A stretch of 64,000 nt of DNA from CAZPQM01 sp964588995 (GCA_964588995.1 CAZPQM010000010.1:3046-67045); one strand, 5' to 3'. Shown: positions 15,932 to 24,847, numbered from the stretch's first letter. A program made the numbers and translations. The notes: generated from the sequence alone by a model not told the origin.

Positions 15932-17032
15932 ATGCGCAAACGGCCCGCGCCACATCACCCCTCCCTGTTAACGCTTGAGCCTTACGTGCCGGGCCGGTCG
16001 GCCATTGCCGGGCGCGACAAGGTCATCAAGCTGTCCTCGAACGAGAACCCGTTCGGGTGTTCACCGCGGGTTGAAGAGGTGCTGGATCAGAATTTCGCGC
16101 TGCACCGTTACCCGGACGGCGGACATAGCGCGCTTAGGGAGGCTATTGCGGAGATGTACACGGTCAATCCGGAGCAGGTAGTCTGCGGGGTCGGATCGGA
16201 CGAATTGATTAATTTGCTGGCCGATGCCTATGCCGGTGAAGGGGATGATGTGCTCTATAGCGAGCATGGCTTCCTGATGTACCCGATTGCAGCCACGCGC
16301 GTAGGTGCAACGCCGGTAGCGGTGCAGGAAACCGGGCTGAAGGCCGATGTCGAATCCTTAATCGCAGCCCTCACCGAGGACACCAAGCTGCTTTACCTTG
16401 CCAATCCGAATAATCCGACCGGCAGCTATCTAAGCGAGCAGGAGCTATATAAGCTGCACAAAGCACTGCCGGAAGATGTGTTGCTGGTAATTGATAACGC
16501 CTATGCCGAATATGTGACAGCAGAGGATTATACGGACGGGCGCGAGCTGGTAGCCGAGTTCGATAATGTGGTGATCACGCAGACATTCTCGAAAATATAT
16601 GGCCTCGGCGGCATGCGGGTCGGCTGGTGCGTCGCCCCGCCGCATATTGCAGAGACGCTGAACCGTATTCGTAGTCCGTTCAACCTCTCCGTCGTAGCGC
16701 AGGAACTCGCAGTCGCCGCCTTGAACGATCAGGATTTTGTAGAGCAATCAGCCAAGCATAACAGCTATTGGCGCAATAAATTAAGCAAGGCGTTAGGCGA
16801 GCTAGGCTTTACCGTCTATCCGAGCGAGGCCAATTTTATTCTGATGGATTGTGAGGATGCCAGGTGGGCGGATAAGCTGAATGGCTATTTGCTCGATAAG
16901 GGCATTATCGTTCGGCAGGTGGGTGCCTACAAACTTCCAAGCTGCTTGCGGGTTACGGTCGGTTTAGAGGCAGAAAATGAAGCGTTTCTGAACGCAATAG
17001 AACAGTTTATCGATGAACACGCGCGCACTTAG
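15932..17032 (+). CDS. hisC: Histidinol-phosphate / aromatic aminotransferase
   Basis: A 366-residue class I/II PLP aminotransferase of the HisC family. Key pieces are KLSSNENPFGCSP, RYPDGGHSALREAIAEMY, CGVGSDELINLL, LANPNNPTGSYL, VIDNAYAEY and the PLP-binding TFSKIYGLGGMRVGW, where the Lys of SKIYGL forms the Schiff base. HisC transaminates imidazole-acetol phosphate, but in alphaproteobacteria a HisC homologue next to chorismate mutase often serves phenylalanine and tyrosine synthesis. No other his genes are near, so the aromatic role is at least as likely here. A 26-codon frame overlaps its 3' end. Confidence 0.88.
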   Translation: MRKRPAPHHPSLLTLEPYVPGRSAIAGRDKVIKLSSNENPFGCSPRVEEVLDQNFALHRYPDGGHSALREAIAEMYTVNPEQVVCGVGSDELINLLADAYAGEGDDVLYSEHGFLMYPIAATRVGATPVAVQETGLKADVESLIAALTEDTKLLYLANPNNPTGSYLSEQELYKLHKALPEDVLLVIDNAYAEYVTAEDYTDGRELVAEFDNVVITQTFSKIYGLGGMRVGWCVAPPHIAETLNRIRSPFNLSVVAQELAVAALNDQDFVEQSAKHNSYWRNKLSKALGELGFTVYPSEANFILMDCEDARWADKLNGYLLDKGIIVRQVGAYKLPSCLRVTVGLEAENEAFLNAIEQFIDEHART

Positions 17033-17093
17033 CATTCTAATTCTGGTCATTGCGGCGCTGCTGTGGCTCGCAGTGATCCTTGCCGCCCGCTAA
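17013..17093 (+). CDS. Possible 26-residue single-helix membrane peptide
   Basis: An ATG at 17013, inside the last codons of hisC, opens a 26-codon frame: MNTRALSILILVIAALLWLA then VILAAR. It is one hydrophobic helix with a positive N-terminal side. Small membrane peptides overlapping an upstream gene are often real, but there is no family match and no clear Shine-Dalgarno site, so this is tentative. Confidence 0.35.
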   Translation: MNTRALSILILVIAALLWLAVILAAR

Positions 17094-17123
17094 CTTTACT
17101 CCTTCACATGACCAAAGTGAAGG

Positions 17124-18065
17124 TTAATCCGTCACAAACTTACTTGGATTCTCGACGGCGTTCAGATCCACCGGTTGGCGCTGTTCAAGAAAGTTTTCTG
17201 CCTTCGGTTGCGCAGAGCCAGCTGCCGGTGAGATTTTGGCAATCGCTTCCAGCTCATCCCGTTCGGTTACATCGCCGTCGACCAGTAAGACACGGCGTTT
17301 GCCTGAGGGCTTTACGATGCCAGACTTCTCCGCACTGGCCCGCTGGGATGCAGGCGCAGGGTCCTGCTCGCGGCTTGGGCTATCTGTAGCCGGGAGCGCG
17401 TCACGACCTTTTACACTCACGGTGCCCCGCTGCTCGGTATAGGTAGCGAGGTTATCCAATTCCGCTTCAGTAGCACCTTCATTCACCAGCAGGACTTTCC
17501 GCTTTTTCGGGGTAGCAGCTTTTACGGATTCCGCCTGTACAGGCCGGGTGGTTGCAGTTGCCGCTTTAGGCTTGACCGAAGGCGACACAGTTGAAGGTTT
17601 ACGCGGCTTTTCCGCCTTTAGATTGGTAAGCAGGGTGTCATTAGCGAGCTTGCGCGTTGGTTTGATTTCAGGTGTTTCCGCTATTTCCGGTTCCATATCG
17701 TGTTGCTTCCCCTCTATCTCCGGCTTGAGAGAGGCTTCGATCGCACGTTTTTCATCCTCGGTCAGCGGCATCGCCTCCGCAGGTTTAGATGCTTCTTCCG
17801 GTACGTTAGCGGCAGGGACTGGCATGTCTTCTGCCATCAAGGCTTCGCTGGTTTCTTCAATTATCGTTTCATAGGAAGGAGGCGCATTCGCCGTGACCGG
17901 GGCGTGAATGCCGTTCGTTTCCGGCTCAGGTTGCTGTGTAATAGTCAGCGTGATGCCGGTTGCGATAAAGATCCCGATTAATACCGAAATGACCGCCGCG
18001 CGGTGCGTGATAAATAGTGCAGCTAGAATAGATGCAATCAGAGCAAGAACGATAATATAAAGCAT
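17124..18065 (-). CDS. Membrane-anchored protein with repeated KRxVLLV motif
   Basis: A 313-residue protein of unknown function. The N-terminus has two hydrophobic segments (residues 1-18 and about 24-46), followed by a long low-complexity region rich in Glu, Ala, Pro, Thr and Lys, probably disordered. Two similar blocks stand out: KRKVLLVNEGATEAELDNLA near residue 187 and KRRVLLVDGDVTERDELEAI near residue 252. The duplication suggests a short functional or interaction motif. It sits alone between hisC (convergent) and metK (upstream on the same strand, 104 bases away). No domain is recognised. Confidence 0.6.
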   Translation of the reverse strand: MLYIIVLALIASILAALFITHRAAVISVLIGIFIATGITLTITQQPEPETNGIHAPVTANAPPSYETIIEETSEALMAEDMPVPAANVPEEASKPAEAMPLTEDEKRAIEASLKPEIEGKQHDMEPEIAETPEIKPTRKLANDTLLTNLKAEKPRKPSTVSPSVKPKAATATTRPVQAESVKAATPKKRKVLLVNEGATEAELDNLATYTEQRGTVSVKGRDALPATDSPSREQDPAPASQRASAEKSGIVKPSGKRRVLLVDGDVTERDELEAIAKISPAAGSAQPKAENFLEQRQPVDLNAVENPSKFVTD

Positions 18066-18169
18066 AGCTTCTCCCGTATAGGTTTCGTCCCTCCTGCCAA
18101 CCGCTGGTGGTTATAACGGAAGCAGCAACGAAAATCCAGTGGAAAAGTTTTAATTATGGAAAATAAAGG

Positions 18170-19348
18170 TCAGGCCTTTAACTTCTCGGCCAAATCGGTC
18201 TTCTCCCAGCTGAAGTGCCCTTCCTCAGTCGGTATACGACCAAAATGGCCATAAGCTGCACTGGGCTTGTAGATCGGCTTATGCAACTCCAGATGTTGCC
18301 GCAAGCCCCACGGTGTAAGATCCACCAGCTCAGTAAGCCGGTCTGCGATCTCATCTTCTGTGATAACCCCCGTACCATGCGTATTCACATAGAGTCCGAG
18401 CGGTTTTGCCACCCCAATCGCATAGGCAAGCTGGATCGTACATACATCGGCCAGCCCGCTCGCCACCACGTTTTTCGCGAGGTAGCGCGTCATGTACGCC
18501 GCCGATCGGTCTACCTTAGAGGGGTCTTTACCGGAAAACGCACCACCTCCGTGTGGCGCGGCTCCGCCATAGGTGTCGACGATAATCTTGCGTCCCGTCA
18601 GCCCGGCGTCGCCGTCCGGACCACCAATGACAAATTTTCCGGTGGGGTTGATATATATCTCCTCTTCCGGTGGCATCCAGCCTTTAGGCAGCGTTTGCTC
18701 AATGTAAGGCAGCACCAGTTCACGCACCTTATCGAGTGTGTAATCTTCATGATGTTGGATCGAAAGCACAACATTATGCGCCGCATAGGGCTCCACACCG
18801 CGATATTTAACCGAAACCTGACTTTTCGCGTCCGGCCCGAGCCCTTGCAGCTTGCCGCTGCGGATATCCTTGAAAATGTTTTGCAGTAGCTTATGTGAGT
18901 AATAGATCGGTGCCGGCATCAGCTCATCGGTCTCACGGCAGGCATAGCCGAACATAATGCCCTGATCGCCCGCGCCTTCGGTTGCACCGCCCTGATTATC
19001 AACGCCCTGTGCAATATCAGCCGATTGCTCGTGCAGGAAATTCTGGATTTCCACATCCTGCCAGTGAAAGCCCTCTTGTTCATAACCGATTTCGCGGATC
19101 AACTCGCGCACCAGCGCATCAATTTTTGTCGCTACCTTACCGGGGCCGCGTACCTCACCCGCAATGATCACTCGGTTGGTGGTCGTCAGCGTTTCAATCG
19201 CCAAACGTGAATACGGGTCTTCCTGCAGATACGCATCGGCGAGCGTGTCAGAAATCTGGTCCGCGACCTTATCCGGGTGTCCTTCCGATACGGATTCCGA
19301 AGTAAAAATAAATTCGCGCTTTGCGTAATGCTCCTGATCCAACGCCAT
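18170..19348 (-). CDS. metK: S-adenosylmethionine synthetase
   Basis: A 392-residue MetK, which makes S-adenosylmethionine from methionine and ATP. Family motifs are FTSESVSEGHPDKVADQISD at the N-terminus with the ATP/metal-binding His and Asp, GAGDQGIMFGYA near residue 125, the methionine-site loop, and GGGAFSGKDPSKVDRSAAY near residue 265. Length and order are normal. I looked in the ~220 bases upstream for known SAM riboswitch patterns (SAM-II pseudoknot, SAM/SAH) and saw none that fit. The neighbour downstream is an unrelated unknown membrane protein. Confidence 0.96.
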   Translation of the reverse strand: MALDQEHYAKREFIFTSESVSEGHPDKVADQISDTLADAYLQEDPYSRLAIETLTTTNRVIIAGEVRGPGKVATKIDALVRELIREIGYEQEGFHWQDVEIQNFLHEQSADIAQGVDNQGGATEGAGDQGIMFGYACRETDELMPAPIYYSHKLLQNIFKDIRSGKLQGLGPDAKSQVSVKYRGVEPYAAHNVVLSIQHHEDYTLDKVRELVLPYIEQTLPKGWMPPEEEIYINPTGKFVIGGPDGDAGLTGRKIIVDTYGGAAPHGGGAFSGKDPSKVDRSAAYMTRYLAKNVVASGLADVCTIQLAYAIGVAKPLGLYVNTHGTGVITEDEIADRLTELVDLTPWGLRQHLELHKPIYKPSAAYGHFGRIPTEEGHFSWEKTDLAEKLKA

Positions 19349-19568
19349 ACCATACCCCTCTGATTCTGTAACTGCACTTTCGTTCGGCGGAGATTAGCCG
19401 AGCGTTACGGTAAATGCAAAGATTAAAGTTACGATCTCAGGAGCGAGGTGTCAAACAAGGAGCGTACAACAACTTAATGCAGTTGGGCTAAGCAACGTTG
19501 CGACGTAGGTTATCATTATATGAAGTGGTGATATCTGAAGCGGTGAGGCTAAAATGAGCCCACTATAC

Positions 19569-20270
19569 CTAAAACCCGTGATAGGCTCGGTTATCGGAAT
19601 CGATGGAGCGCATCAGCTCGTTATAGGGCGACTCATCCATTTTATATTTCCACTCAGGATGTTCCTCATGTGGTTTGAGCGGGGCGGATTGGTAGATCGG
19701 GGGAGCCTGTTGTTCTGGCGCCAGCGGTTCCAACCCGGCCTGCATGCGCATTTGGTTATAAGCGGCATCGGCCTCCGTTCCTCCGCCTCCGGTCGGTGCC
19801 TTCGTGGCAGAGCGCCCTATGCCCGCCGGGTCCCAGTTTGCCGGAGGGGTCCAGGCGCCGGCCGTATTTTGCGGCGGTGTAGGTTGCGCTTGCGGATAGT
19901 TGCCATAATGTGACGGCGGGGATGGCGGTGCAGGTAAAGGACGCTCGGTTGCGGAATGAATATCGTAACGTTGGGATAGTGGCGTCATTGTCTGAGCGCC
20001 TTGTGGCATCGGTGGCGCATCGCCTTGCGGCTGGGTTGCCGGTGCAAGAGCCTGCATAGCGCCGGGTTCCGCTCTTGCAGGGGACCGTGCCGGCGGCGGA
20101 CTGCCGCCGAAGCAGAATGATCGTCCTTCGCAAGCCGGCGTATCACCCCATGTCGGCATCTTCTCACCGATGCGGTAACTGAAATCCTTATAAGCGCGCC
20201 ATACACCGCAGCCGGACAGGCTGGCGGTAAGCACCACACATACGGATGTAAGGACTAAAACCCGCTTCAT
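19569..20270 (-). CDS. Pro-rich predicted lipoprotein
   Basis: A 233-residue protein starting MKRVLVLTSVCVVLTASLSG followed by the lipobox Cys, giving a mature lipoprotein from residue 21. A short conserved-looking head (VWRAYKDFSYRIGEKMPTWGDTPACEGRSFCFGG) is followed by Pro/Gln/Ala-rich low-complexity sequence. A more ordered tail (AAYNQMRMQAGLEPL, WKYKMDESPYNELMRSIDSD) closes it. The family is not recognised. It lies 32 bases downstream of the RidA gene on the same strand and may share its transcript. It could be an outer-membrane or periplasmic structural lipoprotein. Confidence 0.65.
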   Translation of the reverse strand: MKRVLVLTSVCVVLTASLSGCGVWRAYKDFSYRIGEKMPTWGDTPACEGRSFCFGGSPPPARSPARAEPGAMQALAPATQPQGDAPPMPQGAQTMTPLSQRYDIHSATERPLPAPPSPPSHYGNYPQAQPTPPQNTAGAWTPPANWDPAGIGRSATKAPTGGGGTEADAAYNQMRMQAGLEPLAPEQQAPPIYQSAPLKPHEEHPEWKYKMDESPYNELMRSIDSDNRAYHGF

Positions 20271-20302
20271 GACTGTAGTATAGCATAAAAGCGGCGGATA
20301 AC

Positions 20303-20770
20303 CTAACGAATAGCAAAGGTACCTGCGACCTCGACCGCAACGCCCATCGGCAGGGTAGCGACGCCGTAGGCCACGCGGGCATGTGCGCCGATGTCATCGC
20401 CAAAGGCTTTCAGGATGATGTCCGAGGCGCCGTTTGCGACTACATGCGGCTCGGTAAAATTCGGGGCGCTCGCAACCAGAATCTCCAGCTTGAGCACCGC
20501 ACTCACGCGGGACAGCTCCCCCTCACAGGCATTTCTCAGATGGGAGAGGATATTTAACGCGCAGACGCTTGCAGCCGCCTTACCGTCCTCTACGGCTACG
20601 CCGCTGCCCAAATGACCTTCCGCTGCCACTTCACCGTTGATGATCGGCAACTGGCCGGACACATAAACGACATTATTTTCAATACGGTAAGGTACATAGG
20701 ACGCCGCCGGGGCGGACACGGCCGGAAGCTCGATCCCGGCTGCTTTCAAATTTTCTTCAGGGGTAGACAC
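20303..20770 (-). CDS. RidA/YjgF family protein
   Basis: A 155-residue member of the Rid (YjgF/YER057c/UK114) family, of the longer subgroup often annotated as atu1953-like endoribonuclease L-PSP. Rid proteins hydrolyse reactive enamine/imine intermediates from PLP enzymes; activity in this subgroup is less certain, and the consensus active-site Arg cannot be confirmed by eye. Visible features are YVSGQLPIINGEVAAEGHLG, a core KAAASVCALNILSHL and the closing ARVAYGVATLPMGVAVEVAG. The GTG at 20770 is chosen as start: AAGGAG lies eight bases upstream, and the family begins at STPEENL. The frame is open to 20803, but the extra residues are not family-like. Confidence 0.82.
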   Translation of the reverse strand: MSTPEENLKAAGIELPAVSAPAASYVPYRIENNVVYVSGQLPIINGEVAAEGHLGSGVAVEDGKAAASVCALNILSHLRNACEGELSRVSAVLKLEILVASAPNFTEPHVVANGASDIILKAFGDDIGAHARVAYGVATLPMGVAVEVAGTFAIR

Positions 20771-20860
20771 GGGTAACTCTCCTTTATAAAAACAACAGCG
20801 CATTCATACGCAGCGTACAAAGGGAAGTCTATAAACTATTTCTAAGAAGGCAACCGCTAT

Positions 20861-21259
20861 TTACACCGAACGGGATGCATCGCCACGATTCTGGGCCTGC
20901 AGTACGCGCATTTCGGGATCGGTGAGATTTGGCATGTTTTCTGTAGGGTTCAGACCTTTTCCAAGCTCAGCAGCTTCTCGCCCCATTGCCAGGGCTTGAC
21001 CCGCTCCCTTATTATATTCGGCTTCGTATCTAAGATTTTCTAAAGTAATAACACCTCCATCCAGAGCATAGATGGCTGGTATAGCAACATCCTGATATGC
21101 GATAGCAGCTAATCGCACGCCGTCAGGTAATTCCGGGTCGGTTGGATCAACTTGTGCCAGATTAACGCCCCCGAACTTGTCCAGATCAACCGGCGGTTCC
21201 TGCTTAAGCAATTCGTACCGTGTGGCCTCCAATGCGTATTCTTCTATTTCTGTAGGCAT
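20861..21259 (-). CDS. Hypothetical protein, 132 residues
   Basis: An acidic soluble protein (MPTEIEEYALEATRYELLKQ at its start) with no signal peptide or membrane segment. A Pro/Asp-rich middle (AQVDPTDPELPDG) is followed by VRLAAIAYQDVAIPAIYALDGGVITLENLRYEAEYNKG and a helix-rich end. No family is recognised. Codon use looks like the neighbours', supporting a real gene, but its lower GC and isolated position between the RidA gene and a 260-base AT-rich gap leave some doubt. Confidence 0.5.
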   Translation of the reverse strand: MPTEIEEYALEATRYELLKQEPPVDLDKFGGVNLAQVDPTDPELPDGVRLAAIAYQDVAIPAIYALDGGVITLENLRYEAEYNKGAGQALAMGREAAELGKGLNPTENMPNLTDPEMRVLQAQNRGDASRSV

Positions 21260-21522
21260 GCTGTCTAACCTTTAAATAAGTTTTTAGCATAGTAGCACAT
21301 TTGTCAAAAGTATGCAAAATCAGCTTGCCCACCTTACACGCGGTAGGTGCTGCGGCGTTGAATATCTGAGTAATTAAAACAATAATGTACACATTTGTAT
21401 CTATAGCATCCAGAAAGGTGAGCCTTGTTCATTGTCCCCACCGTATAAAACGCTTCCCTGTAGGCTCATTTTGTTTTACTCATCCTTTGCCTAGCAACGG
21501 AGCAAAGGAAACATAAGGTAAA

Positions 21523-22971
21523 ATGACACCGGAAATTTTACTAATGATGATGTTATTTGCACTTGTAGGCGGGTTGCTATCCGGTTTCCCCGTCGCGTTT
21601 GTGCTACCAGGCATTGCCCTCCTGTTCGCATTTCTGGGCGCGAGCCTTGGCGCGTTTGATCTAACCTACATCCACGCCTGGCCGGAGCGTATTTTCGGAA
21701 TTATGATGAATGAGCTTTTGCTTGCCGTTCCGCTGTTTATTTTTATGGGCGTCTGCCTCGAAAAAGCACGGATTGCCGAAGAATTACTGGAGACAATGGC
21801 GAAGCTCTTTAAAGGCCTGCATGGCGGCATGGCGCTTTCGGTTGTCGTAGTCGGGGCGCTGCTCGGTGCTTCCACGGGTATTGTCGGTGCGACCGTGGTG
21901 ACGATGGGGCTGATATCTTTGCCTGCGATGCTGCACAATAAATACGGCCATTCGATCGCCTGTGGCACGATCTGCGCCGCCGGTACGCTCGGCCAGATCA
22001 TCCCGCCCTCCATTGTGCTCATCCTGCTCGGCGATCAGCTCTCCAGCGCCTATCAGAACGCGCAGATGCAGATCGGTAATTTTGCCCCCGAGCCGCTTTC
22101 AGTGGCGGATTTGTTTGTCGGCGCGCTTTTGCCGGGGCTGATGCTCGTACTCAGCTATATGGCGTGGATTGTGATATACGGATACTGGCGGCCAAATGCG
22201 ATTCCGCGCCGCGATAGCATTCAGGGTGCAGTCAGCTTCCGACAAACGCTCCGTATTCTTTTACCCCCGCTCTTACTGATTATTATCGTGCTCGGCAGTA
22301 TTCTGGCAGGTATTGCAACTGCCACCGAGGCCGCTTCCATCGGCGCGGTCGGCGCGATGATACTGGCTGCCTTCCACCGCCGGCTAAACCGTACGACGCT
22401 GCACGATATCTGCGTGGAAACGGCTACGGTTACCTGTATGATTTTCGCGATTCTCATCGGTGCGGCGCTGTTTACTCTGGTGTTCCGGGGCTATGGGGGC
22501 GATGAGATGATCCATGCCCTGCTGGCCGATTTACCGGGTGGGCTGTTTACGGCGATGCTCGTCGTCATGCTCGCCATGTTTCTGCTCGGCTTTTTTCTCG
22601 ATTTTATCGAGATCATTTTTGTGGTGGTGCCGATTGTCGCCCCGGCCCTGTTCTTGCTCGGGGCGAACCCGATCTGGCTGGGCGTAATGATTGCCATCAA
22701 CCTGCAAACCTCGTTCCTCACACCGCCTTTCGGCTTCTCACTGTTTTACTTGCGCGGAGTAGCGCCTAAACGGGTGAAGACCACAGCCATTTATCACGGT
22801 GCCATTCCTTTCGTTATCATTCAGCTCCTGATGCTCCTGTTGATAGCGGCGGCTCCCCAGATAACGACCTGGCTGCCCGGTGCACTGTATGAAACGGACT
22901 TTTCGGGCGAAACGGGCGTTCTGCCACCAAGCTTGCCGGAGGTAGAAGTCGAACAAATGATTGACTTTTAG
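21523..22971 (+). CDS. TRAP transporter large permease (DctM family)
   Basis: A 482-residue protein with about twelve to fourteen membrane segments, matching DctM/TRAP large subunits. These use ion gradients and a periplasmic binding protein to take up carboxylates or related compounds. Motifs are GGLLSGFPVAFVLPGIALLFA, the GASTGIVGATVVTMGLISLP loop, GTLGQIIPPSIVLILLGDQ and LQTSFLTPPFGFSLFYLRG, all diagnostic. It is about 50 residues longer than usual, mainly in the middle cytoplasmic loop (IYGYWRPNAIPRRDS) and the tail. No DctP or DctQ gene lies beside it, so it must use partners encoded elsewhere or be an orphan. The upstream gap of 263 bases is AT-rich and holds its probable promoter. Confidence 0.88.
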   Translation: MTPEILLMMMLFALVGGLLSGFPVAFVLPGIALLFAFLGASLGAFDLTYIHAWPERIFGIMMNELLLAVPLFIFMGVCLEKARIAEELLETMAKLFKGLHGGMALSVVVVGALLGASTGIVGATVVTMGLISLPAMLHNKYGHSIACGTICAAGTLGQIIPPSIVLILLGDQLSSAYQNAQMQIGNFAPEPLSVADLFVGALLPGLMLVLSYMAWIVIYGYWRPNAIPRRDSIQGAVSFRQTLRILLPPLLLIIIVLGSILAGIATATEAASIGAVGAMILAAFHRRLNRTTLHDICVETATVTCMIFAILIGAALFTLVFRGYGGDEMIHALLADLPGGLFTAMLVVMLAMFLLGFFLDFIEIIFVVVPIVAPALFLLGANPIWLGVMIAINLQTSFLTPPFGFSLFYLRGVAPKRVKTTAIYHGAIPFVIIQLLMLLLIAAAPQITTWLPGALYETDFSGETGVLPPSLPEVEVEQMIDF

Positions 22972-23175
22972 GTTTTTTCTTTAACCAACAGTTTGTTCTG
23001 TCTCATTTAGGGACAATCCTGTTAACGCAGTTCGGTTAAAATGTTGGTCATGCTTTAATGAAATATGCGTAAAATACGTAATTTCAAATAGCTTTGGTTT
23101 CAGTCACTTAATAAGATAGCAACAGATCACCGAAAAATTAGGTAAAATTTTAGTTAATTTGCAATTGTATTTTCT

Positions 23176-23204
23176 TTGACCACACGTCTCTTTTTACATA
23201 ATAT
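23176..23204 (+). promoter_or_regulatory. Sigma-70-type promoter
   Basis: TTGACC at 23176-23181 and TAATAT at 23199-23204 are separated by exactly 17 bases. Each differs from consensus at one position. The predicted start is near 23211, giving a leader of about 17 bases before the MshEN-like gene, with the Shine-Dalgarno AGGGAGAGAG inside it. Confidence 0.65.
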
Positions 23205-23227
23205 TTAAGTAGGGAGAGAGAAAGAAA

Positions 23228-23650
23228 ATGATGCAGAGTGGGGATAAAGAAGGAAGCAATGTCGTTGCGCTGCAAGCGGACGATTTCGTCAGTTGCAACA
23301 GATTTGGAATGCGGCTGATAGCGGCGGGGCTTATTACACCGCAACAGCGTGACGAGATTGTTTCTAAACAGAACGAATACCGAGAAAAAGGCGTGATCGT
23401 ACGTTTTGGCGAAGTCGCGCTTCTGGAAGGTTATTGTACGCGCGATCAATTGGAAAACTTACCCGGATATATTGGAAATGCCTTAGTACAGCTTGGCGTG
23501 ATTACGCGCGCTGATAAGGAGCAAATACTACGCTGGCAATATGATTTACGCGCCAAAGGCACTGACCTGCGCTTCGGGGATATTGCAGTGAATGAAGGCT
23601 ATTGCACACGCGACGATGTCGAAATGGCGGCTGAAGCTGTATCCAGCTGA
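23228..23650 (+). CDS. Tandem MshEN-like repeat protein
   Basis: A 140-residue soluble protein made of two similar ~55-residue units: RFGMRLIAAGLITPQQRDEI...RFGEVALLEGYCTRDQLENL (about residues 25-78) and YIGNALVQLGVITRADKEQI...RFGDIAVNEGYCTRDDVEMA (about 80-135). The pattern R-x-G-x-x-L-x-x-x-G-x-I-T repeated twice per unit is that of the T2SSE/MshEN N-terminal domain, known in MshE-type ATPases to bind cyclic di-GMP. Here no ATPase domain is attached. A strong promoter and a purine-rich ribosome site precede it. It ends one base before the convergent sucB stop. Binding of c-di-GMP is inference; the repeat structure is plain in the sequence. Confidence 0.7.
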   Translation: MMQSGDKEGSNVVALQADDFVSCNRFGMRLIAAGLITPQQRDEIVSKQNEYREKGVIVRFGEVALLEGYCTRDQLENLPGYIGNALVQLGVITRADKEQILRWQYDLRAKGTDLRFGDIAVNEGYCTRDDVEMAAEAVSS

Positions 23651-24847
23651 TTACACATCCAGCAACAAGCGCGTCGGATCTTCCATTGCCTCTTTAATCC
23701 GAACAAGGAACGTCACGGCCTCACGACCATCCACAATGCGGTGATCGTAAGACAACGCAATATACATCATGCTGCGGGCCTGAATCGAACCGTCCGGCAT
23801 GACCATCGGGCGCTTGACGATATTATGCAGCCCGAGAATCCCCGATTGCGGCGGATTGATAATCGGCGTGGAGAGCATAGAACCATAAATCCCGCCATTG
23901 GTGATGGAGAACGTGCCACCCTGCATTTCTGAAACCGACAGTTTACCCGCGCGTGCTTTCTTCGCCATATTGATAATTTCATTTTCAATGTCGGCAAAGC
24001 TCATCTGGTCCGCATTGCGGATAACCGGGACAACCAGCCCCTGCTCCGTACCGACCGCAATGCCAATATCGTAGTAATTTTTATAGATAATCTCATCACC
24101 GGAAATTTCTGCGTTGATGCCGGGCAGTTCTTTAAGAGCGCGAATCGCCGCCTTGGTGAACAGGCTCATAAAGCCGAGCTTGACGCCATGACGATCTACG
24201 AAATTATCCTGATATTGCTTCCGCAGCGCCATGATATCCGTCATATCGACTTCATTAAACGTCGTCAGAATCGCGGCGGTATTCTGGGATTCTTTCAACC
24301 GGCGCGCAATCGCCTGACGGAGACGGGTCATTTTTACCCGCTCTTCGCGTGGCCCGGCCTGTGGTGCTTCCACTCCACCAAAGCCGACATTGAGCGCATG
24401 AAGCACATCACCTTTGGTGACCCGGCCATCTTTACCGCTGCCTTCAATCTGGTTTTCGGAGATATTATTCTCTGCCATCAGCTTGCGCGCAGCCGGACCG
24501 GCGTTCGAATCTACATTAGCCGCCTCTTTGCTTTCCTGCGGTTTCGGCTCGGTGCTGGTCGCCTCGGCTGCTTTTTCCTTCGGCGCTTCGCCGCTTTCCT
24601 TACCGCTAGCCCCAGCCTCCATGACCGCCAGCAGCTGATCAACCTCGACCGTATCACCCTCTTCGGCTTTCACCTCTGTCAGCGCGCCATCGTCTGGCGC
24701 ATTCACTTCCAGCGTTACCTTGTCGGTTTCCAGCTCAACAATCAGCTCGTCTTTCTTAACGGCGTCACCGGCCTGCTTATACCATTTTGCAACCGTCGCT
24801 TCTGATACGGATTCACCGAGCGTGGGAACGAGAATATCGATAGCCAT
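23651..24847 (-). CDS. sucB: 2-oxoglutarate dehydrogenase E2 (dihydrolipoyl succinyltransferase)
   Basis: A 398-residue E2 of the TCA-cycle 2-oxoglutarate dehydrogenase complex. Domains in order: one lipoyl domain (residues about 2-77, lipoyl Lys in ELETDKVTLEV), an Ala/Glu/Lys-rich linker, the E1/E3-binding domain (NAGPAARKLMAENNI ... GRVTKGDVLHAL, about 115-152), and the catalytic domain, with the active-site His-Asp in YDHRIVDGREAVTFL near the C-terminus. The lipoyl-site context and ending (PTRLLLDV) are those of OdhB/SucB rather than pyruvate E2. sucA and lpd are not beside it, the upstream gene being the RDD protein, so it is separated from its usual operon or its operon ended here. Confidence 0.93.
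   Translation of the reverse strand: MAIDILVPTLGESVSEATVAKWYKQAGDAVKKDELIVELETDKVTLEVNAPDDGALTEVKAEEGDTVEVDQLLAVMEAGASGKESGEAPKEKAAEATSTEPKPQESKEAANVDSNAGPAARKLMAENNISENQIEGSGKDGRVTKGDVLHALNVGFGGVEAPQAGPREERVKMTRLRQAIARRLKESQNTAAILTTFNEVDMTDIMALRKQYQDNFVDRHGVKLGFMSLFTKAAIRALKELPGINAEISGDEIIYKNYYDIGIAVGTEQGLVVPVIRNADQMSFADIENEIINMAKKARAGKLSVSEMQGGTFSITNGGIYGSMLSTPIINPPQSGILGLHNIVKRPMVMPDGSIQARSMMYIALSYDHRIVDGREAVTFLVRIKEAMEDPTRLLLDV

Noticed and set aside
19349..19568. SAM riboswitch upstream of metK
   Set aside because: I compared the leader with the SAM-II pseudoknot and SAM/SAH patterns and found neither the conserved loop nor the pairing. A covariance-model search would decide.
21325..21375. 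A tRNA-Val-like stretch (CACCTTACACGCGGTAGGTG followed by GCGTTGAAT)
   Set aside because: The anticodon stem has two mismatched pairs, the T-loop lacks a base of GTTCGAA and there are no acceptor strands. At most a degraded fragment; could be chance.
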